NCBI RefSeq assembly: GCF_900106055.1
Contig: NZ_LT629792.1
Location: 992,001-1,056,000, forward strand
Reading direction: 5' to 3'
DNA length: 64,000 nt
Origin: Schaalia radingae
GTDB taxonomy: Bacteria > Actinomycetota > Actinomycetes > Actinomycetales > Actinomycetaceae
This document shows positions 36,411 through 46,099 of this stretch, piece by piece. A program made the position numbers and the translations under genes. Numbering within the stretch: position 1 is the stretch's first letter; every line of letters starts with the position of its first letter. The notes under the pieces are model-generated. The model was not told where the DNA came from, did no database searches, and was given only the letters and a program-made list of their open reading frames with translations.

Positions 36411-37444
36411 CCAATGTGGACATATCTCATCAGCCACTGCTGAGCGTCATCATCCCGGCGTATAACTCGCAAGATTATCTGCGCCGATGTGTCGAGTCCC
36501 TGATCGGCTATGCGCACCCCATCGAAATCCTCATCATCGACGATGGATCGAGTGACAAGACTCCCGAACTTGCCGACAAACTGGCGCGCAGATTCCCTGA
36601 AATCCGCGCAGTCCACCAGGCTAACGCAGGGCATGGCGGCGCCCTCAACACCGGCATCCGCGAGGCCACTGGCCGTTACCTGAAAGTCGTGGACTCTGAC
36701 GACTGGCTCGACCGGCGCTCGCTGACACGCGTGTTGGATCAGATGGCCGCAGACCAGGACCGCGGCGACGACGTCGACATGTACGTGGCGAACTACGTCT
36801 ACGAGAAACAAGGAAAATCTCATAAGCATGCGGTCCGCTTCCTCAACGTTCTTCCTGCTGATCGCATTATTGGGTGGGATGACATGCGTGCGTGCCGCTA
36901 CGACCAGTACCTCATGATGCACACGCTCATTTTTCGCACCGAGCTGGTCAGACAATCCGGGATGATCCTGCCGGAGCATACCTTCTACGTGGACTACCTG
37001 TATTCCTACGTGCCCTTGCCGCATGTGCGAACGCTGCGCTACATCGATGCGAATCTGTACCGCTACTTCATTGGCCGCGATGACCAGTCAGTGAACGAAA
37101 AAGTCATGATTTCACGTATCGACCAGCTGCTGCGCGTCAACGCGGGGATGCTTGCCGGCACCCCTGACGAATCCACTGTCCCTGCACACCTGTATCGCTA
37201 CATGATTCACTACCTGCGCATCAATTTCATCGTGTGCTCCCTGATGTTGTTGCTCTCTGGCACACCAGAACACGTCCAGGAGAAAGAACGCCTGTGGGCG
37301 GAAGCTGACCGAAACTACCCGCAGGTCACCCGGCAGGTCAGATCAGGTCTGCTCGGACGGCTGATCTCGCTGCCGGGAACGCCCGGACGCGTCATCCCGC
37401 TATCGATCTACCGCATCGCCCGCGCCGTCCTCGGCTTTAATTAG
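36407..37444 (+). CDS. Glycosyltransferase family 2
   Basis: 345 residues from the ATG at 36407 in an ATGA overlap. GT-A fold: LLSVIIPAYNSQDYLRRCVESL, IDDGSSDKTPELAD, GGALNTGI, and the DSDDWLDRRSL metal-binding motif. C-terminal region hydrophobic or helical. Probably transfers a sugar to a cell-surface glycan or lipid. Ends overlap the converging GH13 gene by 4 nt. Confidence 0.9.
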   Translation: MTNVDISHQPLLSVIIPAYNSQDYLRRCVESLIGYAHPIEILIIDDGSSDKTPELADKLARRFPEIRAVHQANAGHGGALNTGIREATGRYLKVVDSDDWLDRRSLTRVLDQMAADQDRGDDVDMYVANYVYEKQGKSHKHAVRFLNVLPADRIIGWDDMRACRYDQYLMMHTLIFRTELVRQSGMILPEHTFYVDYLYSYVPLPHVRTLRYIDANLYRYFIGRDDQSVNEKVMISRIDQLLRVNAGMLAGTPDESTVPAHLYRYMIHYLRINFIVCSLMLLLSGTPEHVQEKERLWAEADRNYPQVTRQVRSGLLGRLISLPGTPGRVIPLSIYRIARAVLGFN

Positions 37445-38685
37445 AATGCGAAAAGAATCTGCCCGCCGGGCTCGGTGATCGTGACGTGCGGCGCGTCAGA
37501 ATCATGCAGGTCGAGAAAAACGCAGATCGTGTGTCCATCCGCGCTGGAGCGGTACGACAGCTGCTCGTTGGTTACCTCGCACACCTGCGTGCGCGCATGG
37601 ACAAGCCACGGATGCTGGCGACGCAGCGCAATGAGCGCCTGGTGGGTCTGGAACACTGATTCGCCCAGATTCGACAGGTGGTCGGGCAGATCAGGGAACG
37701 AGGGACGCACCTGATCGTCGCCGCCGAGCTCATCGGTCTTGATTCCGGTATAGCCCTGTTCGTCGCCATAGTAGATCGATGGGATCCCGCCGACAGTCAT
37801 GACAATGGCGAGAGCTACGCCGACATGTGGGCTCCCGATCTGCGAGGCAATTCTCGTGACGTCGTGGTTGCCGATGAATGTCTGTGGGGTGAAGGAATCG
37901 AGGAAATGGTTGTGACGATCGAGGCACCACTGCAGCTCAAAGAAATTTCGATCCGAGATACTCGACCAGATTGCCTTCCACAGTTCGTATTGGGTCAGTG
38001 AATCAAAATGGCACTGCTCGATCATGTCGGTGTAGTCACCGTGGATTACTTCACCCATCAGCCACGCTTCAGGGAAACGCGCCCGAACGGGGTCGATGAC
38101 GTCGCGCCAAAAATCGCTCGGCACAGAGTAGGCGGCATCCAGACGCCAGGCGTCGATGCCGCGTTCAAGCCAGTAGGTCATGACGTCGGTGGCGTATGTG
38201 CGCGCCTGTGCACCGGCGTGATTGAGCCGAACCAGCTCACCGTGACCTTCAAAGATGCGTGGAGTCGGACCTGCGGGGTCCTCCCAGTCAATGTCGAATA
38301 AGTCCGCGTGCTCACTGTCGGGGCCGGCAGCGAGAACCTCGCTGACCAGCGGGTGCCGAGAGCTGACGTGAGAAAAGACACCGTCACATGCCACGCGGAT
38401 GCCGCGCTCGTGGCACGCGGCAATGAGGTGATCAAAGTCAGCTTCATCTCCCAGGCGCGGGTCAACTGCGAAGTGGTCAAGAATGTCGTAGCCATGTGAT
38501 GTTGACTGGAAGATCGGGCCCAGAAGCAGGCCGTTGGCTCCCAGCTCGATCAGGTAGTCCAGCCAGTTTTCCAGCATGGTGATCCGGTGCGCCGACGCGT
38601 CGGCCCCGAACGGAGGACGAATGGGGGCGCCGCACATTCCCAGCGGGTAGACGTGCCACCACACCATGTGATCAATCCATGACAT
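37441..38685 (-). CDS. GH13 alpha-amylase family glycosidase
   Basis: 414 residues from the ATG at 38685 (GGAAAGCGAAAG upstream); a longer start at 38712 is possible. TIM-barrel GH13 motifs in order: ACDGVFSHVS, DAWRLDAAYS (nucleophile Asp), LMGEVIHG (acid/base Glu), FIGNHDVTRI. No signal peptide, so it acts on intracellular malto-oligosaccharides or similar. Divergent from the AEC carrier. Confidence 0.92.
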   Translation of the reverse strand: MSWIDHMVWWHVYPLGMCGAPIRPPFGADASAHRITMLENWLDYLIELGANGLLLGPIFQSTSHGYDILDHFAVDPRLGDEADFDHLIAACHERGIRVACDGVFSHVSSRHPLVSEVLAAGPDSEHADLFDIDWEDPAGPTPRIFEGHGELVRLNHAGAQARTYATDVMTYWLERGIDAWRLDAAYSVPSDFWRDVIDPVRARFPEAWLMGEVIHGDYTDMIEQCHFDSLTQYELWKAIWSSISDRNFFELQWCLDRHNHFLDSFTPQTFIGNHDVTRIASQIGSPHVGVALAIVMTVGGIPSIYYGDEQGYTGIKTDELGGDDQVRPSFPDLPDHLSNLGESVFQTHQALIALRRQHPWLVHARTQVCEVTNEQLSYRSSADGHTICVFLDLHDSDAPHVTITEPGGQILFAF

Positions 38686-38723
38686 GACTTTCGCTTTCCT
38701 GGTCGTGGTCATAATGTAGACGC

Positions 38724-39659
38724 GTGGGACAAGTCATCGAGGGCATCGCAGTCATCGCAGTCATTATGGCTGTTGGATGGATCGCGCGCGCAACGAAAAT
38801 CCTCAAGACCGATGCTACTGGACACATCACTGACCTGGTGTATTGGATCGCCGCGCCCGCACTCCTGTTCTCCACGATCGCATCAGCTGACCTCGATGTT
38901 GTCATCGGCCGTCCCCTCATCGCGGCAGCGGCAAGCGGTGTTGTCACCGCCAGCGTGTTCGCTCTGATCGCTCGCCTGACGATGCGGCCGACGATTGGCG
39001 ATCTGACGGTCGGCGCAATGTCGTCCTCGTTGAACAACGCGGCCTACGTCGGCATCCCGATCGCAATCTACGTACTGGGGTCAGCAGTACACGGCGTGCC
39101 GATCATGGTGTTTCAGCTGGGCTTCTTCACCCCGATGTTCTTCGTCCTCATCGACCTGTGTACGCCGGGTATCACGCTGTCGATTGTGACCATCGTACGC
39201 TCCGTGGTGACCAACCCGATGGTGATCGCGGCGTTCCTCGGATTCCTGTGCGCAGCGGTGAGCCTGGATGTGCCGCCACTGATCGCCAACGCGACCGAGA
39301 TGATCGGGCAGTCCGCGCCGGCGCTGGTCCTGATTAGTTTTGGCGCTTCCTTGGTGGGGCAGCGCCTGACTGTGCGATCCCAGGACGGGCACATGGTGAT
39401 ACTCGCCAGCTGCTTCAAACTCATGGTTCAGCCGGCGTGCGCGTTCGGAGCAGGACTGCTGCTGGGCATGGACGGGCACGCGCTGTTGGCAGTCACGGTG
39501 ATGGGCGCGATGCCCACCGCGCAAAATGCCTTCATCGCCTCAGCGCGGGCAGGCGTCGGCAATCACATCGCGCAGGGCACTGTGCTGATTACCACGATCA
39601 TGTCACTGCCGGTGACCGTGCTGATCGCCTGGCTCTTCCACCTTGCGGCTCTGGTTTAG
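38724..39659 (+). CDS. AEC-family (auxin efflux carrier-like) permease
   Basis: 311 residues from a GTG; about ten hydrophobic segments in two halves. N-terminal VIMAVGWIARATKILKTDA and LNNAAYVGIPIAIYVLGS are typical of AEC permeases, which export organic acids such as malate. No clear ribosome-binding site. The stop lies 5 nt from the end of converging deoD. Confidence 0.88.
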   Translation: MGQVIEGIAVIAVIMAVGWIARATKILKTDATGHITDLVYWIAAPALLFSTIASADLDVVIGRPLIAAAASGVVTASVFALIARLTMRPTIGDLTVGAMSSSLNNAAYVGIPIAIYVLGSAVHGVPIMVFQLGFFTPMFFVLIDLCTPGITLSIVTIVRSVVTNPMVIAAFLGFLCAAVSLDVPPLIANATEMIGQSAPALVLISFGASLVGQRLTVRSQDGHMVILASCFKLMVQPACAFGAGLLLGMDGHALLAVTVMGAMPTAQNAFIASARAGVGNHIAQGTVLITTIMSLPVTVLIAWLFHLAALV

Positions 39660-39664
39660 ACAGA

Positions 39665-40372
39665 TCACGACAGCGCGGCAGCGACCGCCAGACGCAGCGT
39701 CGTCTCAAACTGTGTTTCACGTTCCTGCGCCGTCATATCCGACGACGAGTCAAGCAGGTGATCCGAACACGTCAACACGGTCAGTGCCTCTCGGCCGCAC
39801 TCTGCCGCCACGCCATACATCGCGGCAGCTTCCATATCCACGCCCAACACACCATAGTCCGCCAGGCGTTGTGTCTGACCGTCGGGCGCGAAGTAGAAGT
39901 GGTCACGCGAAATAATCGTTCCCACGTGAACAGTGTCGTCTTCGGTTGCGGCCTCGACGGCGGCTCGCGCCAGGTTGAACGAGGCGACCGCACTGAAATT
40001 GACACCGGGAATGCGCAGCTGATTCATTGCGGAATCCGTGTGTGCACCGATCGCGACGATCGTGTCGCCCACATGAACTTTCGGTGAGATTCCGCCGCAC
40101 GTGCCGACGCGGATCACGCGGTGAACGTCGAAGAACTTCATCAGTTCGGTGACGTAGATCGTTGCGGAAGGCTGACCCATTCCCGATCCCATCACTGACA
40201 GTGGCTGACCGTCGACAGTGCCGGTGAAGCCCAGCATGCCGCGCACATCAGTGACCAGTCGCGGTGAGTCCAAAATTGTTTCAGCAATACGCTGGGCACG
40301 CTTCGGGTCACCCGGCATCAGGACTGCGGGGGCGAAATCACCTGGCTCAGCTGCAATGTGTGGGGTCGACAT
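39665..40372 (-). CDS. deoD: Purine nucleoside phosphorylase, DeoD type
   Basis: 235 residues, the standard size of the hexameric enzyme. AVLMPGDPKRAQRIAE phosphate loop, GSGMGQPSATIY, RVGTCGGIS, VDMEAAAMYG (ribose site), and TCSDHLLD with the catalytic Asp. Cleaves purine (deoxy)nucleosides with phosphate for salvage. Transcribed alone. Confidence 0.95.
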   Translation of the reverse strand: MSTPHIAAEPGDFAPAVLMPGDPKRAQRIAETILDSPRLVTDVRGMLGFTGTVDGQPLSVMGSGMGQPSATIYVTELMKFFDVHRVIRVGTCGGISPKVHVGDTIVAIGAHTDSAMNQLRIPGVNFSAVASFNLARAAVEAATEDDTVHVGTIISRDHFYFAPDGQTQRLADYGVLGVDMEAAAMYGVAAECGREALTVLTCSDHLLDSSSDMTAQERETQFETTLRLAVAAALS

Positions 40373-40487
40373 GGGCCTTCCTTCGTTCTCGTCTGGCGCG
40401 AGACCATCCGATATGCGGATACTTCTTCACCGCGCGCTGACAATACTCTAGCGTGAGCTTCATCCCGCAAGTGATGGAGTGACGAAA

Positions 40488-42014
40488 ATGAGCTCACAAC
40501 AAACCAAACCGCGTCGCGAAACGTGGTCCGGTCAAACAGCGTTCCTTATCTCAGCCATTGGTTCAGCTATCGGCCTGGGGAACATCTGGCGTTTTCCAGG
40601 CGTGGCCTACGCCAACGGTGGTGGCGCATTCCTGGTGCCGTACCTCGTCTCACTCGTCTGCGTCGGTATCCCGATCCTCTTTCTTGACTACGCGATCGGT
40701 CATAAACTGCGTGGCTCACCGCCGTGGGCGCTGCGCCGCATGACAGCCGGCGGAGAATTCCTCGGCTGGTTTCAGGTCGGCGTCTGCTTCGTCATCTTCA
40801 TTTACTACGCAGCGGTGGTTGCCTGGGCGGCCAGCTATGCGTGGCACTCCATCACCCTGGCATGGGGAGATGACTCGCAGACCTTCTTCCTCGAAACGTT
40901 CCTCCAACTCGACGGATCAGATTCAGTGTCATGGACACCCGTCCTGTCAGTGTTGGTCCCCCTGGCCGTGATCTGGCTGTTCGTCCTGTTCATCGTAGGA
41001 CGCGGACTGACCAAGGGCGTGGAACTGGCGAACCGTATTTTCCTGCCGTTACTGGTCATCCTGTTCGTGGTGATGGTGGTGCGCGCACTGTTCCTGCCTG
41101 GCGCCATGGAAGGACTTAATGCTTTCTTCACCCCGCAATGGGATCAGCTGACGAATCCGCATGTGTGGCTGGCAGCGTTTGCACAGATTTTCTACTCGCT
41201 GTCAGTGGGCTTCGGCATCATGGCGACCTACGCCTCCTATCTCAAGCCCAAGTCAAACCTGACCGGAACCGGCCTTGTTGCAGGTTTTGCCAACTCATCC
41301 TTCGAGCTGCTCGCCGGCATCGGCGTATTCGCCGCCCTCGGCTTCATGGCACATGCTCAACAGGTTGGCGTGAACGAACTGGAAGGCCTTACCGGCCCGA
41401 TCCTGTCGTTCGTGACCTTCCCACAGATTATTTCGATGATGCCAGGCGGCCCCATCTTCGGCGTCCTGTTCTTCACGTCCCTGACGCTGGCAGGAATCAC
41501 CTCGCTGCTGTCACTGTTGCAGGTTGTTTCCGGCTCCATCCAGGACAAGTTCGGAGTCACCCCGCGTAAAGCCGCCATGATCATGGGTGTGCCTGCGATG
41601 GTGCTGTCGCTGGGACTGTTCGGTGTGCGCTCGGGGCTGAATGTCCTCGACGTCATCGACACCTTCGTCAACAACATCGGCGTGGTTGCCTCCGCCATGG
41701 CGCTGTGCCTGCTTTCCGCGTTCGCCGGTCCGCGCCTGAAGGGACTGCGTCTGCACCTCAACTCGGTCTCATCGATCCGAGTTCCCGCTTTCTGGGACCT
41801 CGTCGTGGGTGTAGTCAGCCCGATCGTCCTGGGCTTCATGCTTATCAGCGCACTCATCGACTATGTGATGCACGGATATGACGGGCATGCTACCTCCTTT
41901 GTCGGCATGTTCGGCTGGGGAATGCTGCTGGCAATCATCGTCTTCGCCGTTATCATGACGGTGACCAAGTGGCATCACTCCCTCGACTCGCGCGCGAAAG
42001 GACTGGAACAATGA
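40488..42014 (+). CDS. Sodium-dependent methionine/alanine transporter, MetP-like (NSS family)
   Basis: 508 residues from the ATG at 40488, nine nt after GGAG. Opens with WSGQTAFLISAIGSAIGLGN then IWRFPG, the sodium-site signature of neurotransmitter:sodium symporters, with about eleven membrane helices. The 44-residue partner encoded three nt upstream of its end identifies it as MetPS-type, as in Corynebacterium. Confidence 0.93.
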   Translation: MSSQQTKPRRETWSGQTAFLISAIGSAIGLGNIWRFPGVAYANGGGAFLVPYLVSLVCVGIPILFLDYAIGHKLRGSPPWALRRMTAGGEFLGWFQVGVCFVIFIYYAAVVAWAASYAWHSITLAWGDDSQTFFLETFLQLDGSDSVSWTPVLSVLVPLAVIWLFVLFIVGRGLTKGVELANRIFLPLLVILFVVMVVRALFLPGAMEGLNAFFTPQWDQLTNPHVWLAAFAQIFYSLSVGFGIMATYASYLKPKSNLTGTGLVAGFANSSFELLAGIGVFAALGFMAHAQQVGVNELEGLTGPILSFVTFPQIISMMPGGPIFGVLFFTSLTLAGITSLLSLLQVVSGSIQDKFGVTPRKAAMIMGVPAMVLSLGLFGVRSGLNVLDVIDTFVNNIGVVASAMALCLLSAFAGPRLKGLRLHLNSVSSIRVPAFWDLVVGVVSPIVLGFMLISALIDYVMHGYDGHATSFVGMFGWGMLLAIIVFAVIMTVTKWHHSLDSRAKGLEQ

Positions 42015-42145
42015 CAGCGAGCGCACTCATCTTGATGGTCATCTCGATCCTGCTCGTGTGGGGAGGCCTCGTCGCCTCGACCGTCGCACTCAAGACCCTC
42101 AAGCAGCCTGACGTTGACGACACCATTGAGGAGCCTGTCGAGTGA
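42011..42145 (+). CDS. Methionine/alanine transporter small subunit (MetS-like)
   Basis: 44 residues: one membrane helix (MTASALILMVISILLVWGG) and an acidic tail ending DDTIEEPVE. Overlaps the end of the NSS transporter and the start of the HAD gene by 4 nt each. Small subunits of this kind are required for MetP activity. Too short to appear in most gene calls. Confidence 0.88.
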   Translation: MTASALILMVISILLVWGGLVASTVALKTLKQPDVDDTIEEPVE

Positions 42146-42906
42146 AACTGGCAGCTTTCGATCTGGACGATACGTTAGCCCCCTCGAAGTCGCCGCTCCC
42201 GTCCCTGATGGACGAGCGCCTGTGCGCGCTCCTCGACGTTGCCGACGTGTGCATCATCTCCGGAGGACACATCGGCCAATTCCGCACACAGGTCCTGGCG
42301 CACCTGCACGCTGACGACGCGCAGCTTGAGCGCCTGCACCTGATGCCAACGTGTGGAACCCGCTACTTCAGGTATCGCGACCAGCAGTGGCACCAGATCT
42401 ACGCGATGGATCTGAGCGCAGACGAGCGCCAGCGGGCCATCGAGTCCCTGACTCGGCACGCACACGACCTGGGAATTTGGGAAAGCCACACCTGGGGAGA
42501 CATTATTGAAGATCGAGGATCACAGATCACCTTCTCTGCTCTGGGGCAGGAAGCGCCCCTGGAGGCCAAGCGCGCATGGGACCCGGACGGAACGAAGAAA
42601 GTTGCACTGGCTGAGCGGGTCGCCCGCGACGTTCCTGAGCTGTCGGTACGCGGTGGCGGGTCCACATCTGTCGATATCACCCGGCAGGGCGTTGACAAGG
42701 CGTTCGGCATGCGCCACCTGGTCGAGGCAACACGTATTGCAGTCAGCGACATAGTGTTTGTCGGGGACAGGCTTGACGAGGGTGGCAACGACTACCCGGT
42801 GAAAGCCGCAGGATTCACGACGATCCCAGTGTCAGGATGGGAGCAGTGTGCTGAGGTGATCGCGCAGCTAATTGAGTGCGCGAGTCGCCCAGAAAAACAC
42901 TGCTGA
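42142..42906 (+). CDS. HAD-IIB hydrolase, phosphomannomutase-like
   Basis: 254 residues from a GTG in a 4-nt overlap with the metS-like gene. AAFDLDDTLAPSKSPLP carries the DxDxT nucleophile motif as in eukaryotic-type phosphomannomutase; FVGDRLDEGGNDYPV is motif IV. Substrate unknown. Its last 39 nt overlap the end of the converging SpoU gene. Confidence 0.88.
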   Translation: MKLAAFDLDDTLAPSKSPLPSLMDERLCALLDVADVCIISGGHIGQFRTQVLAHLHADDAQLERLHLMPTCGTRYFRYRDQQWHQIYAMDLSADERQRAIESLTRHAHDLGIWESHTWGDIIEDRGSQITFSALGQEAPLEAKRAWDPDGTKKVALAERVARDVPELSVRGGGSTSVDITRQGVDKAFGMRHLVEATRIAVSDIVFVGDRLDEGGNDYPVKAAGFTTIPVSGWEQCAEVIAQLIECASRPEKHC

Positions 42907-43731
42907 CGCAGCAGCCACATTCAGCGAATCCACACCGCCGGCCATCGGGATACGCACCGTCAGATCTGTCTGCTCAATGGTGCGGCGCGACAATCCGTCG
43001 CCCTCAGTACCGAAGAGCAATGCCACCTTCTTGTCCGGAGGGTTCGCCACGAACTCATCGAGACTCAGTGAGTCATCACTGAGTGCGCAGGCGACCGTGC
43101 AGTAGCCCGCCTCGCGCAGCACGTCAACGGCTGGCCAGGTATCCAGCCGAGTCCACGGCACCTGAAAGACCGTGCCCATGGAGACACGGACGGAGCGCCG
43201 ATACAGCGGATCACAGCAGCGAGGTGTGACGATGACAGCGTCAACACCCAGAGCAGCTGCAGAACGGAAGATTGCACCGACATTCGTGTGATCAACCAGG
43301 TCTTCCAGCACAGCGATCCGGCGCGAACGTGCCAAGAGGTCCGACACGTCCGGCAGCTCGGGACGCTGCATAGCGGCAAGAGCCCCGCGATGCAGGTGAA
43401 ATCCGGTGATGTGTTCGAGCACCTCTTCGGAGGCGATATACACGGGCACGTCACCACCGTCAACACTTCCTGTCGAGGATGCCAGCAGATGCTCCATCTG
43501 CTCGAGCCAGCGCGGCGCCATGAGGAATGAGCGCGGGTGATGCCCCGTCTCAAGTGCCCGCATGATCACATTGTGTGATTCCGCCATGTACAGTCCGCGT
43601 TCCACTTCCAAGCTTGAACGCAGCTTGACGTCCGTCATGCACGTGTAGTCAGCAAGCGCACCGTCCGGTACGGCTGCTTCCACGTCTTCCAGGCTCTGAC
43701 ATGCGGTTAAATCGATGATCACACCCGCCAT
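42868..43731 (-). CDS. TrmH/SpoU-family RNA methyltransferase
   Basis: 287 residues from the ATG at 43731, with GGAG just upstream (an ATG at 43752 is also in frame). C-terminal SPOUT knot: LVDHTNVGAIFRSAAALGVD, LLFGTEGDGLSRR, and IPMAGGVDSLNVAAASAVF, the three SAM-binding motifs. N-terminal substrate-binding domain. Methylates a ribose 2'-OH of rRNA or tRNA; the target cannot be read. Confidence 0.92.
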   Translation of the reverse strand: MAGVIIDLTACQSLEDVEAAVPDGALADYTCMTDVKLRSSLEVERGLYMAESHNVIMRALETGHHPRSFLMAPRWLEQMEHLLASSTGSVDGGDVPVYIASEEVLEHITGFHLHRGALAAMQRPELPDVSDLLARSRRIAVLEDLVDHTNVGAIFRSAAALGVDAVIVTPRCCDPLYRRSVRVSMGTVFQVPWTRLDTWPAVDVLREAGYCTVACALSDDSLSLDEFVANPPDKKVALLFGTEGDGLSRRTIEQTDLTVRIPMAGGVDSLNVAAASAVFFWATRALN

Positions 43732-43857
43732 TATGCTCCATCGTTTATCCACAGCGCACCGTGGGTACCCTCGTCAATCCACAAAGCCCAGGCGCGTGCT
43801 GGCACAGGTCGATCCTCATGCGGTGAACTGCACGCACCGACACAGAAGGAGGACATC

Positions 43858-44328
43858 ATGCTGACCGAGCAGACGAAGGTAGAGGGAATGTATGGGCCTA
43901 CAGGGTGGCTCGACACGAGTGGCATCACAGTTCTTTTGGCTCCTTACATGGAGCTGGATGATCACGATTATTGTCGCTTCACTATGGTTGGTGGGGACGA
44001 TGCTCGCGAGCTGAGGAGCCTGCTGAGTGTAGAAAACCTGCAGTGTTCGCAAAATGGAGGGCCGACGGTTGAAGCCGCGCTCGATGCTGCGATCACTTTC
44101 CCTCAGGAGGTGTACGTGAGCGGTTATGTCATTCGCCAGCCGCGACGAGACGAACGAGTCAGTGTCGATGCGCTCGTGATACGTCACTCATTACCGGACG
44201 GTGTGACGCGAGCCTGGCCATATCTGCGCGACAGATACGCGCTGCATTGTCTGGCACCCGACGAATGCGACCGCATCTTGTTGGATGATCCGGTCGGGCA
44301 TCTGGCGTGGTGGTTATGGTGGGACTAG
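43858..44328 (+). CDS. Hypothetical protein, 156 residues
   Basis: GAAGGAGGACATC precedes the ATG, a strong ribosome-binding site. Acidic, no signal peptide or membrane helix, many Asp and Trp (ends in HLAWWLWWD). No family recognised. Lies alone between the SpoU gene and pyrD. Confidence 0.65.
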   Translation: MLTEQTKVEGMYGPTGWLDTSGITVLLAPYMELDDHDYCRFTMVGGDDARELRSLLSVENLQCSQNGGPTVEAALDAAITFPQEVYVSGYVIRQPRRDERVSVDALVIRHSLPDGVTRAWPYLRDRYALHCLAPDECDRILLDDPVGHLAWWLWWD

Positions 44329-44346
44329 AGACGCTAGGCTAGATCC

Positions 44347-45402
44347 ATGTCCGTCTACTCATGGCTTTTTCGCAGCGTCATCCACCGCACTGATCCTGAA
44401 CGTGCCCACCATGCAGGCCTTAACGCCGTTGCGTGGGCAGGACGACACGGCTTAATCCGCGCACTGATGCGCGCCACCATCGGATACTGGGATCCGCATG
44501 CACGCTCCATGCTGCTGTGGCCCACGCGCTCCCTGCCGACAATCGGTGAGCGCACCGTGCACGGACGCCTGGGTCTTGCAGCCGGAATGGACAAAGATGC
44601 ACGCGCCATTGAGGGCATGTGCGCGCTGGGATTCGGATTCGTTGAGATTGGGACGATCACACCCCGACCGCAGCCAGGGAACGACCAGCCACGCCTGTGG
44701 CGCCTCATGGACCAGGCCGGCCTGCGCAACCGGATGGGATTCAATAACGAGGGTGTCGACCAGGCTGTTGCGCAGCTACGTGAGCTGCGATCCACCCGTC
44801 ACGGCAGGCGCTGTATCGTCGGGGCGAATATCGGAAAGAACAAGGTCACTCCACTTGACCAGGCGCCTCGTGACTACGAGATCTGTGCCCAGAAAGTTGC
44901 GCCGTGGGTGGACTTCATTGTCGTCAACGTGTCCTCACCCAACACTCCGGGACTGCGGGACCTGCAGGCTGTCGATCAGCTTCGCCCCATCCTGGAGGCT
45001 GCGCGACGCGGAGCCGATGCGGCGCAGCAGCGCCGTCACGTGCCGTTGCTGGTGAAAATCGCGCCCGACCTGAGCGATGACGACATCATCGAGGTGTGCT
45101 CCATGAGCCGGGACATGAAATTGGACGGGATAGTGGCCACCAATACGACGATCAATCACGAGTGGGGAGAAGGTGGCGTTTCAGGAGCCCCGCTGTTCCC
45201 GCGTGCTCTCGATGTGGTGTCTCTGGTTGCTGAGCACCTGGACGACCATCAGCTTCTGATCGGCACGGGCGGGATCTTCACCGCATCTCAGGCTCAGGCC
45301 ATGCTGGATGCCGGTGCCGACCTCGTTGAAGCATTCAGCGCATTCGTCTTCGAAGGGCCGACGTGGCCGGGCGCGATGAACCGCGCCCTGGCCCTGAACT
45401 AG
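44347..45402 (+). CDS. pyrD: Dihydroorotate dehydrogenase (quinone), class 2
   Basis: 351 residues. N-terminal membrane-associating helix, then the FMN barrel: LAAGMDKDARAIEG, GFGFVEIGTITPRPQPGN, NRMGFNNEG, VNVSSPNTPGLRDLQ (catalytic Ser), TNTT and IGTGGIF. Oxidises dihydroorotate to orotate with quinone. TAGGCT six nt before the ATG looks like a -10 box of a leaderless transcript. Confidence 0.95.
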   Translation: MSVYSWLFRSVIHRTDPERAHHAGLNAVAWAGRHGLIRALMRATIGYWDPHARSMLLWPTRSLPTIGERTVHGRLGLAAGMDKDARAIEGMCALGFGFVEIGTITPRPQPGNDQPRLWRLMDQAGLRNRMGFNNEGVDQAVAQLRELRSTRHGRRCIVGANIGKNKVTPLDQAPRDYEICAQKVAPWVDFIVVNVSSPNTPGLRDLQAVDQLRPILEAARRGADAAQQRRHVPLLVKIAPDLSDDDIIEVCSMSRDMKLDGIVATNTTINHEWGEGGVSGAPLFPRALDVVSLVAEHLDDHQLLIGTGGIFTASQAQAMLDAGADLVEAFSAFVFEGPTWPGAMNRALALN

Positions 45403-46046
45403 TCTTTCTGTTTCTTCGACCCCTTCGGGAACTCGCCGCGTCCCACCTGAGGAGCCGGCGAGCGCCAGCGGCGTGCCATCAGCATGCGTGAAAATGCGTA
45501 GAACCACGAGCCGCGCGGGATCGCCTTGTCAGGGAAGCGCTCGCGGATACGACGTTTGAGGATCTGCCAGACGATGACGCCCTCAATAATGCAGAGCAGC
45601 AACGCGCCGTAGAAGAAGATGAACATCACCATCATGACGACGGGGAGCTGACCGTTGGTTTGCTGCGCCGGTGTGATGAAGGAAAATGCCAGCGACAATG
45701 CGATGAAAACCAGCATCACCGGCATCATGAACTCGCAGATCGACCAACGGGCATCCAGGTAGTCGCGGATGAAACGACGGATAGGGCCACGATGCTGGGG
45801 CGGCATATAGCGCTCGTCTCCCGTCGTCATCGCTTCCTGTTCACGGCGGAAACGCTCATCACGCTTCTCTTTGGCCTGTCGGCGGGCTTCCTTACGGTCA
45901 GCCGGCACCAGCGGACGATTCCTGCGCGCCTCAGCCTGTCGGCGCGTCGGCGTCGGACGGCCCTTCTTTGCGCTCGCTTCATGCGTCGGCTCGTCGACGG
46001 GAGCGGCTGTCGTTGACTCTTCTGAAGATTTCTTACGGAATAACAC
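45399..46046 (-). CDS. DUF3043 membrane protein
   Basis: 215 residues from the GTG at 46046 (VLFRKKSSEES); a longer frame from 46076 exists. Charged N-terminus full of Lys/Arg (PTPTRRQAEARRNRPLVPAD), then two or more membrane helices and IRDYLDARWSICEFMMP, a hallmark of this actinobacterial family. Function unknown. Ends overlap pyrD by 4 nt. Confidence 0.85.
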   Translation of the reverse strand: MLFRKKSSEESTTAAPVDEPTHEASAKKGRPTPTRRQAEARRNRPLVPADRKEARRQAKEKRDERFRREQEAMTTGDERYMPPQHRGPIRRFIRDYLDARWSICEFMMPVMLVFIALSLAFSFITPAQQTNGQLPVVMMVMFIFFYGALLLCIIEGVIVWQILKRRIRERFPDKAIPRGSWFYAFSRMLMARRWRSPAPQVGRGEFPKGSKKQKD

Positions 46047-46099
46047 ACCTTTAGGGTAGTTGATTGAGACCCACAAGCCGAACTACTAAACTCAGTGAT

